A stretch of DNA of 64,000 nucleotides. Source: Pandoraea captiosa. GTDB lineage: Bacteria; Pseudomonadota; Gammaproteobacteria; Burkholderiales; Burkholderiaceae. Position numbers and translations under genes: made by a program. Position 1 is the stretch's first letter. Every line of letters starts with the position of its first letter. The stretch is taken from assembly GCF_902459775.1 (NCBI RefSeq), contig NZ_CABPSQ010000013.1, forward strand, positions 1 through 64,000. The letters are read 5' to 3'. Positions 37,585 through 46,688 of this stretch are shown here, piece by piece. The notes under the pieces were generated by a model. It was given only the letters and a program-made list of their open reading frames with translations, had not been told where the DNA came from and did not search any database.

Positions 37585-38310
37585 TCAGGCCCGGGCGGCG
37601 GCGATCAATGCGGCCAGTCCAGCACGGTGCTGGCCGTGGGCGTCGAAATTCTCCGGCGAAAGCCACTGCTCGAAGCCACGGCTGATGGCCGGCCATTCGC
37701 TGTCGATGATCGAGAACCACGCGGTGTCCCGGCTTCGGCCACGATAAACGATGGCCTGTCGGAAGATGCCCTCGAACGTGAAGCCATAGCGGGCGGCCGC
37801 GCGACGCGACGGCGCGTTCAGTGCGTCGCACTTCCACTCGTAGCGGCGATAGCCGAGTTCATCGAACGCGCGACGCATCAGCAGATACTGGGCTTCCGTT
37901 CCCGCACGCGTGCGCTTGAGCAACGGCGAATAGGCCACGTGGCCGACTTCCACCACACCGTTCGCCGGATCGATGCGCATGAGCGCCAGCGTCCCGACGG
38001 CTTTGCCGGTCACGGTATCGACGATCGCGTGATGCAGCGGATCGGTGGACGCCGCGAGTTTGGTGGCATAGGCGTAGTAACTGTCGAAGTCCGGGAACGG
38101 ACCGCCGCTCATGTAAGTCCAGTCCCGGCCGTCGGGGGCGGTGGCATAGGCGTCGAAGAGGTCTTTTGCGTGACGCTCCACGTCGATCGGCTCCAGACGG
38201 CAGTAGCGCCCCTGGATCGGCGTGCGCGGCGGGAATGCACGTGGCTTCCAGTCGGGCAGCGGCGGGCCGATCGGCTGATCGTAATCGTTGAAGTTCGGGG
38301 CGTCGGTCAT
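37585..38310 (-). CDS. GNAT family N-acetyltransferase (RimJ/RimL type)
   Basis: 241 residues. GRYCRLEPIDVERHAKDLFDAY opens an Acetyltransf_3 domain. The acetyl-CoA region follows (LMRRAFDELGYRRYEWKCDALNAPSRRAAARYGFTFEGIFRQ), containing the family NxxSRRAAxRxGFxxEG pattern. The ending EWPAISRGFEQWLSPENFD is common in this subgroup. It is divergent from the MocR regulator with 69 bp between starts, so it is a likely target of that regulator. Acceptor substrate unknown. Confidence 0.88.
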   Translation of the reverse strand: MTDAPNFNDYDQPIGPPLPDWKPRAFPPRTPIQGRYCRLEPIDVERHAKDLFDAYATAPDGRDWTYMSGGPFPDFDSYYAYATKLAASTDPLHHAIVDTVTGKAVGTLALMRIDPANGVVEVGHVAYSPLLKRTRAGTEAQYLLMRRAFDELGYRRYEWKCDALNAPSRRAAARYGFTFEGIFRQAIVYRGRSRDTAWFSIIDSEWPAISRGFEQWLSPENFDAHGQHRAGLAALIAAARA

Positions 38311-38379
38311 GGCTGTCTGATCTCCGGCAAGTGGCTGGCAAGATGGTGGCGATACTTAAGTTATCGCTTCGGTGGTACG

Positions 38380-40005
38380 ATGAAAAGCACCACTCAAAGC
38401 CAATCTCTTGGTGCCATGACTTCGCTGCCCAAATCCCGACTCGCCGCCGCCGAGCCTGCGCCCGAAAACGTCGCCGCGCTTTTCGACAGTCCGCTTGCGA
38501 CCGGCCCGGGTCGCAGTACCTCGCTCCAGAAGCAACTGCTCTCGCGTCTCAAGCATGCCATTCTGGAAGGACGCCTGCCTGCCGGCGCGCGGCTCCCGGC
38601 GTCGCGCACGCTCGCCGAGGACCTTGCCGTCTCGCGCAACACCGTGTCGATCGTCTACGATCAGCTCGCCGCCGAGGGCTTCATCGTCCCGCACCGGCTC
38701 GGCACACGTGTCGCGCAGCTTTCGCTCGATCCGGACATCGCCGCGCAGGCGGCACAGGTGGCCAAAACGATTGTCCGAACGCACACCACGCAGGCCGCGC
38801 CCGCCATCGCGACGCAAACCGGCAGCACGCCGCTCGCTTCGCGCCGCATCCAGCGCCTGCCCGCCACGCGCCACGCCGCGCGCGCCGACGAAACGCCGCT
38901 GCCTTTCACACCGGGCGTGCCCGCCCTCACCCGCTTTCCGGCCAGCACGTGGCGTCGTACGCTGGAGCGTGTGATGCGCGAGGCGCAGCCGCGTCACTAT
39001 CATTACGGCGACCCGCTCGGCGAACCGGCGCTGCGCGATGCCATCGCCAGCCACCTGCGCATCTCTCGCGGCGTGCGCTGCGACGCGTCGCAAGTCGTCA
39101 TCACGGAAGGCGCGCATGAGGCATTGATTCTTTGCGTGCGTCTGCTCACCGACCCGGGCGATACGGTGTGGATGGAAGACCCCGGATATCGCGGCGCGAA
39201 GGCCGCCTTCCATACGAGCGACGTGCGCTTGCAGGCGTTGCGTGTCGACGACGAGGGCATCGTGATTCCGGAAGGTCTTTGGGAACGATCGCCGCCCCGG
39301 CTGGTGTATGTGACGCCATCGCATCAATACCCGCTCGGGAGCGTGTTGTCGGCGTCGCGCCGCCTCGATCTGATCGCGCAGGCGCGACGCCACGGCGCAT
39401 GGATTCTCGAAGACGATTACGACAGCGAGTTTCGCCATCAGGGCGAACCGATCGCCGCGATGCAGGGCATGGTGCCGGACGCCCCTGTCGTCTACGTCGG
39501 GACATTCAGCAAGACGATGTTCCCGGCGTTGCGCCTGGGCTTTCTGATCTTGCCGACGACGCTCGCCGCACAAGCCCGCGACGCGCTCGATGAACTCCTG
39601 CGTGGCGGCCATCGCTTCGAGCAGCTGGCGCTCGCGGATTTCATTCGCAGCGGGCAGTTCGCACGGCATCTGGGACGGATGCGGCGGTTGTACCGGGAGC
39701 GTCAGACGGCGTTGCGCGAGGCACTGGCCACGCACTTCGATCCCGCATACGCGGTCATCGGAGAGCGCTGCGGATTGCATCTGACGGTACGTCTCGATCC
39801 CGCGTTTCCGGACAAGGCAATCGTGGCGGCGGCGCAGCGCGAAGGCATCGGCCCGCGCGCGCTGTCGAGCTTTGCGCTAGACCCGCAGCCGGCGGACAAC
39901 GGGCTGGTGATCGGTTACGGAGACACGGACGCGTCTCGCATTCCCGGGCTGGTCAGGCGATTGGCAGCGATCGTGGCGGCGCAAGCCGGGCAAACGAGCG
40001 CGTAG
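38380..40005 (+). CDS. MocR/PdxR-type regulator (GntR HTH fused to PLP aminotransferase fold)
   Basis: 541 residues. The N-terminal GntR wHTH (residues 50-115) has LKHAILEGRLPAGARLPASRTLAEDLAVSRNTV. A Pro/Ala-rich linker follows, then the class I aminotransferase fold: EDDYDSEFRHQGEPIAAMQG and TFSKTMFPALRLGF, with the PLP Lys near 378. MocR proteins sense PLP or amines through this domain. It starts at the ATG at 38380. The divergent gene is a GNAT acetyltransferase rather than pdxST or a transporter, so the regulon is not standard PdxR. Confidence 0.9.
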   Translation: MKSTTQSQSLGAMTSLPKSRLAAAEPAPENVAALFDSPLATGPGRSTSLQKQLLSRLKHAILEGRLPAGARLPASRTLAEDLAVSRNTVSIVYDQLAAEGFIVPHRLGTRVAQLSLDPDIAAQAAQVAKTIVRTHTTQAAPAIATQTGSTPLASRRIQRLPATRHAARADETPLPFTPGVPALTRFPASTWRRTLERVMREAQPRHYHYGDPLGEPALRDAIASHLRISRGVRCDASQVVITEGAHEALILCVRLLTDPGDTVWMEDPGYRGAKAAFHTSDVRLQALRVDDEGIVIPEGLWERSPPRLVYVTPSHQYPLGSVLSASRRLDLIAQARRHGAWILEDDYDSEFRHQGEPIAAMQGMVPDAPVVYVGTFSKTMFPALRLGFLILPTTLAAQARDALDELLRGGHRFEQLALADFIRSGQFARHLGRMRRLYRERQTALREALATHFDPAYAVIGERCGLHLTVRLDPAFPDKAIVAAAQREGIGPRALSSFALDPQPADNGLVIGYGDTDASRIPGLVRRLAAIVAAQAGQTSA

Positions 40006-40060
40006 CGGTGAACGCCGACCTCCGTCCACGACGGACGGAAGGACCGCGGCGATCAAGCAG

Positions 40061-40090
40061 AATCAGGCCAAATCAGGCCAAATCAGGCCG
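40061..40090. repeat. Three tandem copies of a 10-bp unit
   Basis: AATCAGGCCA repeats three times with one change in the last base. The stop codon of the leftward MFS gene (40083-40085) lies inside the third copy. A 7-bp hairpin (40021-40039, TCCGTCC/GGACGGA) precedes it between the convergent genes. It may act as a weak transcription end; no T-run is seen. Confidence 0.8.
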
Positions 40091-41339
40091 AAGACGCGGT
40101 CCGCGTCGGCTTGCCGCCCGGCTCGCCAGAGGCTTCGGTGCCATGCGCCGCGCCGACGCGCGCATTGCGCGACATCCACAGCGTGAGAAGGACAGCGGCA
40201 ATAGCTGCCAGCGCCGCGCACAGATACACCTCGGCGTAGCCGTACGCGCCGACGATAAGACCCGCCACCGGCCCCGTTACGCCGAGCGCGACATCGAGAA
40301 ATACGGAGTACGCCCCGAGGGCCGCGCCACGGTTCTGGGCGGGCACGAGGTTCACCGCGGCCACACCCAACGACGGGAAGACGAGCGAGAAGCCTGCCCC
40401 CGAGAGTGCCGCGCCGAGCAGCGCCGTAAAGCCGGTCGGTGCGATACCGAGCACGATCAGGCCGAACGCTTCGAGCGCGAACGAGGCCATGGCGACGCGA
40501 TAGCCGCCGAAGCGCCCGATGCTGCTGCCCAGCAGCAGACGCACGCCCATGAAGCACAGTCCGAATGCCGTCAACGCCAGCGCGGCGTTATCCCAATGAT
40601 GGCTGGCGTAGTAGAGCGTGATGAATGTGGAAATGGCACCAAAGCCGATCGAGCCCAGTGCAAGGCCCATGCCGAACGGCAGCACGCGCCCCAGCACGGC
40701 GCGAAACGCCAGACGTTCGCCGTGAATCACCGGCGTTGCGCGCTTCATGCGCGCCAGCAGCAGACCGAGGATGCCGGAGGCCGCCACCGCGCCGCCCACC
40801 GCCTCGATGCCGTACGCATTGTTGAGCGCCACACCGAGCGGCGCGCCGAGGGCCAGCGCACCGTAAGTCGCCACACCGTTCCATGAAATGACACGCGCCG
40901 TGTGCGACGGACCCACTTGCCCGATGCCCCACATGATCGCGCCCGTGGACACCCAGCTCTCGCCGAAGCCGAGCACCAGACGTCCCGCAATCAGCGCGAA
41001 CAACGCCAGCCACGGCACGCCGCTGAGCACGCCGCCCAGTGCGACGAGCAACCCCGAGGCCCCACACGCGACAAGACCGCACAGGACAGTACGCTTCGGG
41101 CCCCATGCGTCGGCGGTGCGTCCCGCATAGGGGCGGGAGAGCAGCGTGGCGAGATACTGAACGCTGATGGCCAGCCCGGCGATCACCGAGCTATACGCCA
41201 GATCCACGTGAACGAACGACGGCAGCACGGCAAGCGGCAGGCCGATCGTCAGATAGCAGAGGAACGTGAAGAACACGGTGGAGACGATCTGCAACGTCGT
41301 GGCGAACTGGCCGTTCGCAGGGCGGGTGTCGGTAGGCAT
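40083..41339 (-). CDS. MFS transporter, YhhS/YfcJ-like (paralogue)
   Basis: 418 residues from the ATG at 41339. TM1 [22 protein letters not shown], motif [19 protein letters not shown], and the C-half [28 protein letters not shown] are colinear with the transporter at 29782-30984, so the two are paralogues of one subfamily. A short polar C-terminal tail ends in the tandem-repeat region. It is convergent with the MocR gene and lies downstream of NAD-GDH in the same direction, 142 bp away. Substrate unknown. Confidence 0.87.
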   Translation of the reverse strand: MPTDTRPANGQFATTLQIVSTVFFTFLCYLTIGLPLAVLPSFVHVDLAYSSVIAGLAISVQYLATLLSRPYAGRTADAWGPKRTVLCGLVACGASGLLVALGGVLSGVPWLALFALIAGRLVLGFGESWVSTGAIMWGIGQVGPSHTARVISWNGVATYGALALGAPLGVALNNAYGIEAVGGAVAASGILGLLLARMKRATPVIHGERLAFRAVLGRVLPFGMGLALGSIGFGAISTFITLYYASHHWDNAALALTAFGLCFMGVRLLLGSSIGRFGGYRVAMASFALEAFGLIVLGIAPTGFTALLGAALSGAGFSLVFPSLGVAAVNLVPAQNRGAALGAYSVFLDVALGVTGPVAGLIVGAYGYAEVYLCAALAAIAAVLLTLWMSRNARVGAAHGTEASGEPGGKPTRTASSA

Positions 41340-41481
41340 TGCGCAGGGGATCAGGAATCGACGAAACCCCAGGACGCGACAACCCGCACGACGGGCAAGC
41401 ATGCGTGCGGGTTGACTCGATCCTAGGGTTTTCCCGGATCATACGCCGGTTTGCCACTTTTGTGTAAACGCTTAAAAAACC

Positions 41482-44400
41482 CTAACGCCCAACCTCCGCC
41501 AGCGATTTCAGGCTGACCGACAACATGGCAAGGTCCGCGTTGCCTGTCGCGACCTGATCGGCCAGCACGCGGTGATAGCGGGCGAGCGCTTCGGCATGCG
41601 CGGTCTGCCAGTTCGCCACCAGTCGGCTCGCAGGGCTGCCCTGTGCGGTCTCGTCCGACGGCGCAGCGTCGCCCGGCCCACGGCTTGCCCGGTCGAGCAC
41701 GCTCGCGGTCAGACGTCGCCGCAAGACCGACAGTTCTTCGAGCAACGTGGCGCGCGCGAGTCGCTGCCAGTGCGTCTGCATCGGCAGACCGAGCACGCCG
41801 GTGTGCAGCCAGCCGTAGCCGAGCGGCGCATCGAGTGCGAAATACACCTGCGCCGCGAGCGCCGGCTCGCATCCGGTGGTGCTGGCGACTTCGGCAATGT
41901 CGAGCAGCGCCACGCGCGCCCCGATACCCGCCGCCGTTTGCGCGAGCAGCGGTGGCACCCCGGCGTCGATCATCGCCTGACATCGGGCTTGTGCCTCTTG
42001 CGCCGCGTCGCCGCTCACCAGCGTGTCGAGTGTCGGCAAGATGGGATCGAGCACACTGCGCAAGCGCGCGACGGTCTGCGGTACATCCGTGAGCCGCCGA
42101 CGCAGGAACCACAATGTCGCCTGCTCGTGCCACTGGTCGAGCGCAGCGAAGAGCGACGCCTGCGTTTCATGCGACACCCGGGCGTCCAGCGCATCGATAT
42201 CGCGCCACAAGGCGTCCAGTCCGAAGGCGCCGCGCGCAGCTAGACTTGCCCGCACAACGTCCGCGGGCTCCGCCCCGGTCTCTTCGCTGAGCCGATGAAC
42301 AAACGTCACCCCGGCCCGGTTGACAAGCGCATTGGCCTGCATCGTCGCGAGAATTTCCCGTTTGAGCGGGTGACGCTGCATTGCCGCGCCACAGCGGGCG
42401 GCAAGCGGTGTCGGAAAGTAGGATGGCAGCCCCTCGGCGACGAAATCCGCGTCCGGCAGATCGCTTGCCAGCAACAGGTCGTACAGCCACATCTTGCTGT
42501 AAGCCATCAGCACCGCCCGCTCCGGCGAGGTCAGCCCTGAACCTGCCGCGCGGCGCGCGTCGAGCGCTTCGTCATCGGGCAGAAACTCGATAGCGCGCGC
42601 CAGCCGCTGCGCCCTTTCCAGATAGCGCATGAAACGTGCATCTGCGTCGAGCGCCGCCGCCGAGCGCAGCCGGCCAAGCGATAACGCCTGCGTTTGCAGA
42701 TAGTTGTCACGTAGCACGAGCGTGCCGACTTCCTCGGTCATTTCCGCGAGCAACGCATTGCGCTGCTTCAGTGTCATCTCGCCATCGGTGACGACGAGAC
42801 CCAGCAAGATCTTGATGTTGACCTCGTGGTCGGAACAGTCGACGCCCGCAGAATTGTCGATGGCATCGGTATTGATGCGCCCGCCGTGTTGCGCATACTC
42901 GATGCGGCCGAGCTGCGTGAGCCCGAGATTGCCGCCCTCGGCCACGACCTTGCAGCGCAGCTCCGCCCCATTGACCCGCAGGCCGTCGTTCGCCCGGTCG
43001 CCGACCTGGGCGTGCGTCTCGGTGCTTGCCTTGACGTACGTGCCGATGCCGCCGTTGTAGAGCAGGTCGACGGGCGCCGTGAGCAGTGCGCGCAGCAGAT
43101 CGTTGGGCGCCATCTCGGTGGCATCGACCCCGAGCCATTCCCTGATTTGCGGCGACAACGCAATCGTCTTGGCCGTACGCGCGAAGATGCCCCCGCCCGG
43201 CGAGATCAACTTCGCGTCGTAGTCGGCCCAACTGGAACGCGGCAACTGGAACAGCCGCTCACGCTCCGCAAACGACGTCGCCGCGTCCGGCGTGGGGTCC
43301 AGGAAGATGTGGCGATGATCGAATGCGGCAACGAGCCGGATGTGCCGCGAGAGCAGCATGCCGTTGCCGAACACGTCGCCCGACATGTCGCCAATGCCCA
43401 CGACCGTGAAGTCCTGCGTTTGCGTATCGACGCCCATCTCGCTGAAATGCCGCTTGACGGACTCCCACGCACCGCGCGCGGTGATGGCCATTTTTTTGTG
43501 GTCGTAGCCGACGGAGCCCCCCGAGGCGAAAGCGTCGCCCAGCCAGAAACCGTATTCGGCGGAAATGGCGTTCGCGTAGTCCGAGAACGTGGCCGTGCCC
43601 TTGTCGGCTGCGACAACGAGATAAGGATCGTCGCCGTCGATGCGCACCGTCTGCGGCGGCGGCACCAGTTGGCCGTCGACATAGTTGTCGGTGAGGTCGA
43701 GCAGTCCGCGCAGAAACGTCTGATAGCAGGCCACGCCTTCGGCCAGATAGGCGTCGCGATCGCCCGGCGACGGCGGCTGCTTGACCACGAACCCGCCCTT
43801 CGAGCCGACCGGCACGATGACCGTATTCTTCACCATCTGCGCCTTGACCAAACCAAGCACTTCGGTACGGAAATCCTCGCGACGGTCCGACCAGCGCAGG
43901 CCACCACGTGCTACGCGCCCCCCACGCAAATGCACGCCTTCGACGCGGGGCGAATACACCCAGATCTCGAACATCGGCTTGGGTTCGGGCAGCCCCGGCA
44001 CCTTCGACGGATCGAACTTGAACGACAGGTATGCTTTGTGCGAATCGTGCGGGTCATGCGAGCTTTGCGCGCCGCCTTGGAGGGCGTCCTTCGCGCTCTG
44101 GAAGTAGTTGGTACGCAGCGTCGCTTCGAGCACCCCGAGGAACTGACGCAAAATGCGGTCTTCGTCGAGATTGGGAACGTCTTCGAGCGCCGCATGGATT
44201 TGCGCACGGAGTTGCTCGGCACGCGAATCGCGGACATCCGCACTGAGCGATGGGTCGAAGCGTGCGAGGAACAGACGTACCAGCATGCCCGCGATCGACG
44301 GGTTGCCGGTCAGCGCGTTCTCGATATACGCATTGCTGAACGTCGAACCGACCTGCCGTATGTACTTCGCGTACGCCCGCAAAATGCGCACCTCGCGCCA

Positions 44401-46470
44401 CGTCAGGCCCGCTTGAAGCACGAGGCGATTGAGATCGTCGTTCTCGACGTCGCCCGCCCAGATGCGGGCGAAGGCGTCTTCGAAGCGCGCGCGGGCGTGC
44501 TCCAGGTCGACGTCCGCGCCATCGAGACTCGTCATGCCGAAGTCGTGCATCCACACGACGCCGGTATCGGCCGGCTCGATGCGGTACGGGCGCTCGTCGT
44601 TCACGCGCACGCCAAGGTGTTCGAGCATGGGCAGGCTGCGCGACAGGGCGATCGGCTCGCCCGCCTGATAGATCTTGAAACGCAACGTGCCGGGCGACGC
44701 TTCCAGGGGCCGGTACAACTGCATGGCGAGCGGCGTGGCGCTACCCATGCCGGCCGTGTCCGAGGCGCCGGTTTGCGATGCGGGCGGTTGCGCGCTCAAC
44801 AGGGGCTCGATCAATGCCACGTCGCGCACGGCCACGCGTGCGGCGTAATCCTCGCGATACCCCGCAGGAAACGCCTGCGCGTAACGACGCATTGCGCGCG
44901 TACCGCGTTCTTCGCCGAGTTGCTCGCGCAGGGCGTCCGACAGATCGTCCTGCCAGCGGCGGGTGGTCTCGACGATGCGGGCTTCCAGGTCGTTGACGTC
45001 GACGTCCGGCACCTTGCCCGGTTCGGTGCGCACCGTGATCTGGATGCGCGCGAGCATCGACTCCGAGAGTTGCGGCGTGAATTCGACACTGGTGCCGTGA
45101 TAGGCCGCGAGCAGGAGGTTCTGCACGCGGATACGAAGATCGGTGTTGAATTTCTCGCGCGGCACGAACACCAGACAGGACACATAACGGTCGAAGCGAT
45201 CGCGTCGCACGAACAGCCGCGTGCGCTGACGCTCCTGCAACCGCAAGATGCCCATGGCGATGTCGGCAAGCTGATCGACCTCGATCTGGAACAGTTCGTC
45301 GCGCGGATACTGTTCGAGAATCGTGGCGAGTGTCTTGGCGAGGTGCCCGTTCGGCAGGAAGCCCGTGCGCCGGATGACTTCGGCGACCTTGCGGCGCACC
45401 AGCGGAATTTCGTCGGCAGGCACCATGTACACGGTGGACGTGTAGAGGCCGAGGAAGCGCCGCTCACCGCATACGTTGCCTTGCGCGTCGAAGCGTTTGA
45501 CGCCCACGTAGTCGAGGTACCCGGGCCGATGAACGCTCGCGCGCGAATTCGCTTTCGTCAGGAAAATCGGCGCACTGGCCTGCACGATGCCAATGGCCCC
45601 CGGCGACAGGCGAGTCACGTCGGGCGTGCTGGCATCGCGCCGCGACTCGCGCAACACCCCCAGCCCCGTGCCCGTCACGCCTTGCAGATAGTGTTCCCCG
45701 TCGCGCTCGACCAGTTCGTAGTCGCGATAGCCTAGGAACGTGAAGTGACGCCCGAGCATCCAGTCGAGGAACGCCTGCGCTTCGTCGATCTGGGTGCGCT
45801 CATCGGCGCTCACGTCCTTGCGCGCGGCGCGTTGCGTGAGGGATTCGATGGCTGCGTGGGCGGCGGCCTGCATGGCCCGCCAGTCCTCGACCGCCGCCCG
45901 TACATCGCCCAGCACGCGTTGCAGGCCGTCGGCAAGCGCCTGAATGCGCTCCGGCTCCGAGAACCGGTCGACCTCGATATGGATATACGATTCGAAGCGG
46001 CTGCCGTCGTCTTCCGTCGCCTCGCCGCCGTTGCTGCTGCCCGGGGCGACACTCAGTCGCTTGCCCGTCGCATCGCGCCGAATGCGATAGACGGGGTGGA
46101 ACGCCGAATGCAACGCCAGCCCCTGACGGTTGATTTCCATCGTCACCGAATCGACGAGGAACGGCATGTCGTCGTTGACGATTTCCACGACGGTATGACT
46201 GCAATGCCAGCCGTGCTGATCGAGCGTGGGGTTGTAGATGCGGATGCGCGGCTCGCCGGAGACGAATTTCTGGCCGAGTTGCCAGTGCGCCATCGCTGCG
46301 CCGTAAAGATCGGCGACACTGCGCGAGACGACATCCTCGGCGTCGGCCAGACCGTAGTAATGCCGGACGAAGGGCTCGAACAAGGCGGCCACACCGGGCG
46401 CGCGCTCCTGGGCCATCGTGACGACTTCCGCCATGTGGTGGCGGACCTTCTCTTCCGAATTCGCGGGCAT
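41482..46470 (-). CDS. NAD-specific glutamate dehydrogenase, large (180-class) type
   Basis: 1,662 residues from the ATG at 46470, which follows GAGGTG. The long N-terminal ACT-like regulatory domains include DDMPFLVDSVTMEINRQGLALHS. The catalytic GDH core lies in the second half: HLRGGRVARGGLRWSDRREDFRTEVLGLVKAQMVKNTVIVPVGSKGGFVVK, then GDMSGDVFGNGMLLS and LYNGGIGTYVKAS. It deaminates glutamate to 2-oxoglutarate and ammonia with NAD, used for amino-acid catabolism. The size matches the Pseudomonas/Streptomyces class. Confidence 0.95.
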   Translation of the reverse strand: MPANSEEKVRHHMAEVVTMAQERAPGVAALFEPFVRHYYGLADAEDVVSRSVADLYGAAMAHWQLGQKFVSGEPRIRIYNPTLDQHGWHCSHTVVEIVNDDMPFLVDSVTMEINRQGLALHSAFHPVYRIRRDATGKRLSVAPGSSNGGEATEDDGSRFESYIHIEVDRFSEPERIQALADGLQRVLGDVRAAVEDWRAMQAAAHAAIESLTQRAARKDVSADERTQIDEAQAFLDWMLGRHFTFLGYRDYELVERDGEHYLQGVTGTGLGVLRESRRDASTPDVTRLSPGAIGIVQASAPIFLTKANSRASVHRPGYLDYVGVKRFDAQGNVCGERRFLGLYTSTVYMVPADEIPLVRRKVAEVIRRTGFLPNGHLAKTLATILEQYPRDELFQIEVDQLADIAMGILRLQERQRTRLFVRRDRFDRYVSCLVFVPREKFNTDLRIRVQNLLLAAYHGTSVEFTPQLSESMLARIQITVRTEPGKVPDVDVNDLEARIVETTRRWQDDLSDALREQLGEERGTRAMRRYAQAFPAGYREDYAARVAVRDVALIEPLLSAQPPASQTGASDTAGMGSATPLAMQLYRPLEASPGTLRFKIYQAGEPIALSRSLPMLEHLGVRVNDERPYRIEPADTGVVWMHDFGMTSLDGADVDLEHARARFEDAFARIWAGDVENDDLNRLVLQAGLTWREVRILRAYAKYIRQVGSTFSNAYIENALTGNPSIAGMLVRLFLARFDPSLSADVRDSRAEQLRAQIHAALEDVPNLDEDRILRQFLGVLEATLRTNYFQSAKDALQGGAQSSHDPHDSHKAYLSFKFDPSKVPGLPEPKPMFEIWVYSPRVEGVHLRGGRVARGGLRWSDRREDFRTEVLGLVKAQMVKNTVIVPVGSKGGFVVKQPPSPGDRDAYLAEGVACYQTFLRGLLDLTDNYVDGQLVPPPQTVRIDGDDPYLVVAADKGTATFSDYANAISAEYGFWLGDAFASGGSVGYDHKKMAITARGAWESVKRHFSEMGVDTQTQDFTVVGIGDMSGDVFGNGMLLSRHIRLVAAFDHRHIFLDPTPDAATSFAERERLFQLPRSSWADYDAKLISPGGGIFARTAKTIALSPQIREWLGVDATEMAPNDLLRALLTAPVDLLYNGGIGTYVKASTETHAQVGDRANDGLRVNGAELRCKVVAEGGNLGLTQLGRIEYAQHGGRINTDAIDNSAGVDCSDHEVNIKILLGLVVTDGEMTLKQRNALLAEMTEEVGTLVLRDNYLQTQALSLGRLRSAAALDADARFMRYLERAQRLARAIEFLPDDEALDARRAAGSGLTSPERAVLMAYSKMWLYDLLLASDLPDADFVAEGLPSYFPTPLAARCGAAMQRHPLKREILATMQANALVNRAGVTFVHRLSEETGAEPADVVRASLAARGAFGLDALWRDIDALDARVSHETQASLFAALDQWHEQATLWFLRRRLTDVPQTVARLRSVLDPILPTLDTLVSGDAAQEAQARCQAMIDAGVPPLLAQTAAGIGARVALLDIAEVASTTGCEPALAAQVYFALDAPLGYGWLHTGVLGLPMQTHWQRLARATLLEELSVLRRRLTASVLDRASRGPGDAAPSDETAQGSPASRLVANWQTAHAEALARYHRVLADQVATGNADLAMLSVSLKSLAEVGR

Positions 46471-46642
46471 GATCACCTCGGCGGGGATGGACGAGACAGC
46501 GACTGGCAGGTTGCCTGCCCCTGCCCGTCCACGGCGCAACAGACACGATCCCTCAGACGCACCAACATGGGACCCGCATAGGAGCAGCAAGCGACAGCCA
46601 AGGCCATGCTACGCCCGGCGGCCCCGCGCTGGCAACGGCGGC

Positions 46643-46683
46643 TTGCCCTGTCCGACATATACCCTATATAAGGTCGGTATAAT
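46643..46683 (+). promoter_or_regulatory. Promoter elements immediately before dbpA
   Basis: TTGCCC (46643-46648) and TATATA (46665-46670) are 16 bases apart, predicting a start about 11 bases before the dbpA ATG. A second perfect TATAAT lies at 46678-46683, which would start transcription at the ATG itself. No good ribosome site precedes the ATG, so the mRNA may be nearly leaderless. Confidence 0.5.
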
Positions 46684-46688
46684 CGCGC

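Noticed and set aside
42826-45735. 969-codon open frame on the plus strand antisense to the NAD-GDH gene
   Set aside because: It lies fully inside a conserved gene of known family. The translation is Arg/His/Ala-rich with no domain, as expected for mirror frames in high-GC DNA.
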